Shown here: piece after piece, positions 5,112-5,489 of the stretch
How positions within the stretch are numbered: the stretch's first letter is position 1
How the letters are laid out: each line of letters begins with the position of its first letter
Source of the DNA: JBNJEM01 sp051745935
GTDB taxonomy: Bacteria > Planctomycetota > Planctomycetia > Pirellulales > Pirellulaceae
Assembly (NCBI GenBank): GCA_051745935.1
Contig: JBNJEM010000547.1
Coordinates: forward strand, 1 to 5,489
Direction of reading: 5' to 3'
Length of the DNA: 5,489 nt
Made by a program: the position numbers and the translations under genes
Notes under the pieces: model-generated
What the model was told of the DNA's origin: nothing
What the model saw: the letters and a program-made list of their open reading frames with translations, nothing else
Databases searched by the model: none

Positions 5112-5131
5112 AACCGGTTCAAACCGGTTCA
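5112..5131 (-). promoter_or_regulatory. Candidate operator: two adjacent AACCGGTT palindromes
   Basis: AACCGGTTCA is repeated twice without a gap (5112-5121 and 5122-5131), each copy carrying the 8-bp palindrome AACCGGTT. The 10-bp period places both on the same DNA face. The pair lies about 55-73 bp upstream of the groES start, where a repressor or activator could act. It does not resemble CIRCE, the HrcA site that controls many groESL operons. The nearest promoter-like hexamers (TTGGCA then AACCGG, 17-bp gap, minus strand) are weak. The operator role is an inference. Confidence 0.4.
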
Positions 5132-5402
5132 TCCTCCAGACCCGGCTGCCAATTCGGTCTGCTGGACCCTGTCGCCTGGGGAAGGGGCAATTTCCGCGCC
5201 AAATCGGACGCGAAACAAGCGATGGGACGTTTTTTGGGGCGTTTTCCGGCCCAGCGTCTCCAGGAGCCCCAAGGCAGCCACTAAAGCATTCTGGGACACG
5301 CCTGTCATTTTGGCAGTTTCGCGATGGGCTCACCGCGAACGCTTTCCGTTCCCATGCTGTTGAGCCGCTTGTTTCCATCCACGCCGGCGTGCACAATGGA
5401 GA

Positions 5403-5489
5403 TATATTTCAGGCGGTTGATTTTTTCCGGGTGGAAAGCGGCCCGACGCAAGCCGTCCTCCCGTTGGTCGGACTCGCGGCGGAGAAAAT
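5403..5489 (+). repeat. Partial copy of the 104-bp repeat at the right edge
   Basis: The first 87 bp of a unit, starting TATATTTCAGG, run to the window end in the same orientation as the left array. The last 56 bp (5434-5489) are identical to 205-260 and match 1-54 and 103-156 up to a single G/A difference. The window therefore begins and ends within the same repeat family. Confidence 0.92.

Larger units (their letters stand above)
5059..5402. other. groES upstream region without a recognised gene
   Basis: This stretch carries the groES ribosome binding site and the paired palindromes described separately. Further out there is a 6-bp hairpin TTCGCG/CGCGAA (5318-5323 with 5334-5339) and a T-run at 5229-5234 on the plus strand. 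Open frames on both strands translate to compositions typical of noncoding GC-rich DNA and are not called. The groES promoter must lie here, but no strong sigma-70 or heat-shock sigma match is visible by eye. Confidence 0.5.

Noticed and set aside
5064..5396. 110-codon frame on the minus strand upstream of groES
   Set aside because: It runs through the groES leader and ribosome binding site, has a composition typical of noncoding DNA and shows no recognisable motif.

Overview
The window looks like chromosomal DNA from a GC-rich planctomycete, most likely Pirellulales. I base this on the style of the GroEL and GroES proteins, on a secreted HEAT-repeat protein of a type common in Planctomycetota, and on long hairpin-rich spacers. 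The phylum is inferred from family resemblance only; no rRNA or other marker is present.

Layout, left to right. (1) Positions 1-277 hold a tandem array of a 104-bp repeat: one partial and two full units. (2) Positions 278-1489, minus strand, hold a gene for an exported protein with a TPR-like segment, HEAT repeats and a Trp-rich C-terminus, preceded by a plausible sigma-70-type promoter. (3) Positions 1595-2489 are about 0.9 kb without a convincing gene but rich in inverted repeats. (4) Positions 2490-2526 form a strong intrinsic terminator reading on the minus strand. (5) Positions 2549-2652 are a complete, inverted copy of the 104-bp repeat. (6) Positions 2688-2834 are a short open frame that may be a gene remnant. 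(7) Positions 2847-4475 (groEL) and 4732-5058 (groES), both minus strand, form a groES-groEL operon with an unusually long 256-nt spacer. (8) Positions 5059-5402 are the groES leader, with a ribosome binding site and a pair of adjacent AACCGGTT palindromes that could be an operator. (9) Positions 5403-5489 are another partial copy of the repeat, running off the window.

All recognisable genes are read right to left. GroES and GroEL together form the ATP-dependent folding chamber. The HEAT protein is exported and has no evident functional link to the chaperonin; the terminator and its own promoter suggest separate transcription.

The most interesting feature is the repeat family. Every complete unit is 104 bp, begins and ends with TATA, shares a TA at tandem junctions, and can form two adjacent hairpins whose stems are unchanged in all copies while the differences fall in loops and linkers. 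It resembles a small non-autonomous mobile or structured-RNA element. I found no CRISPR array, tRNA, rRNA, transposase or defence system.
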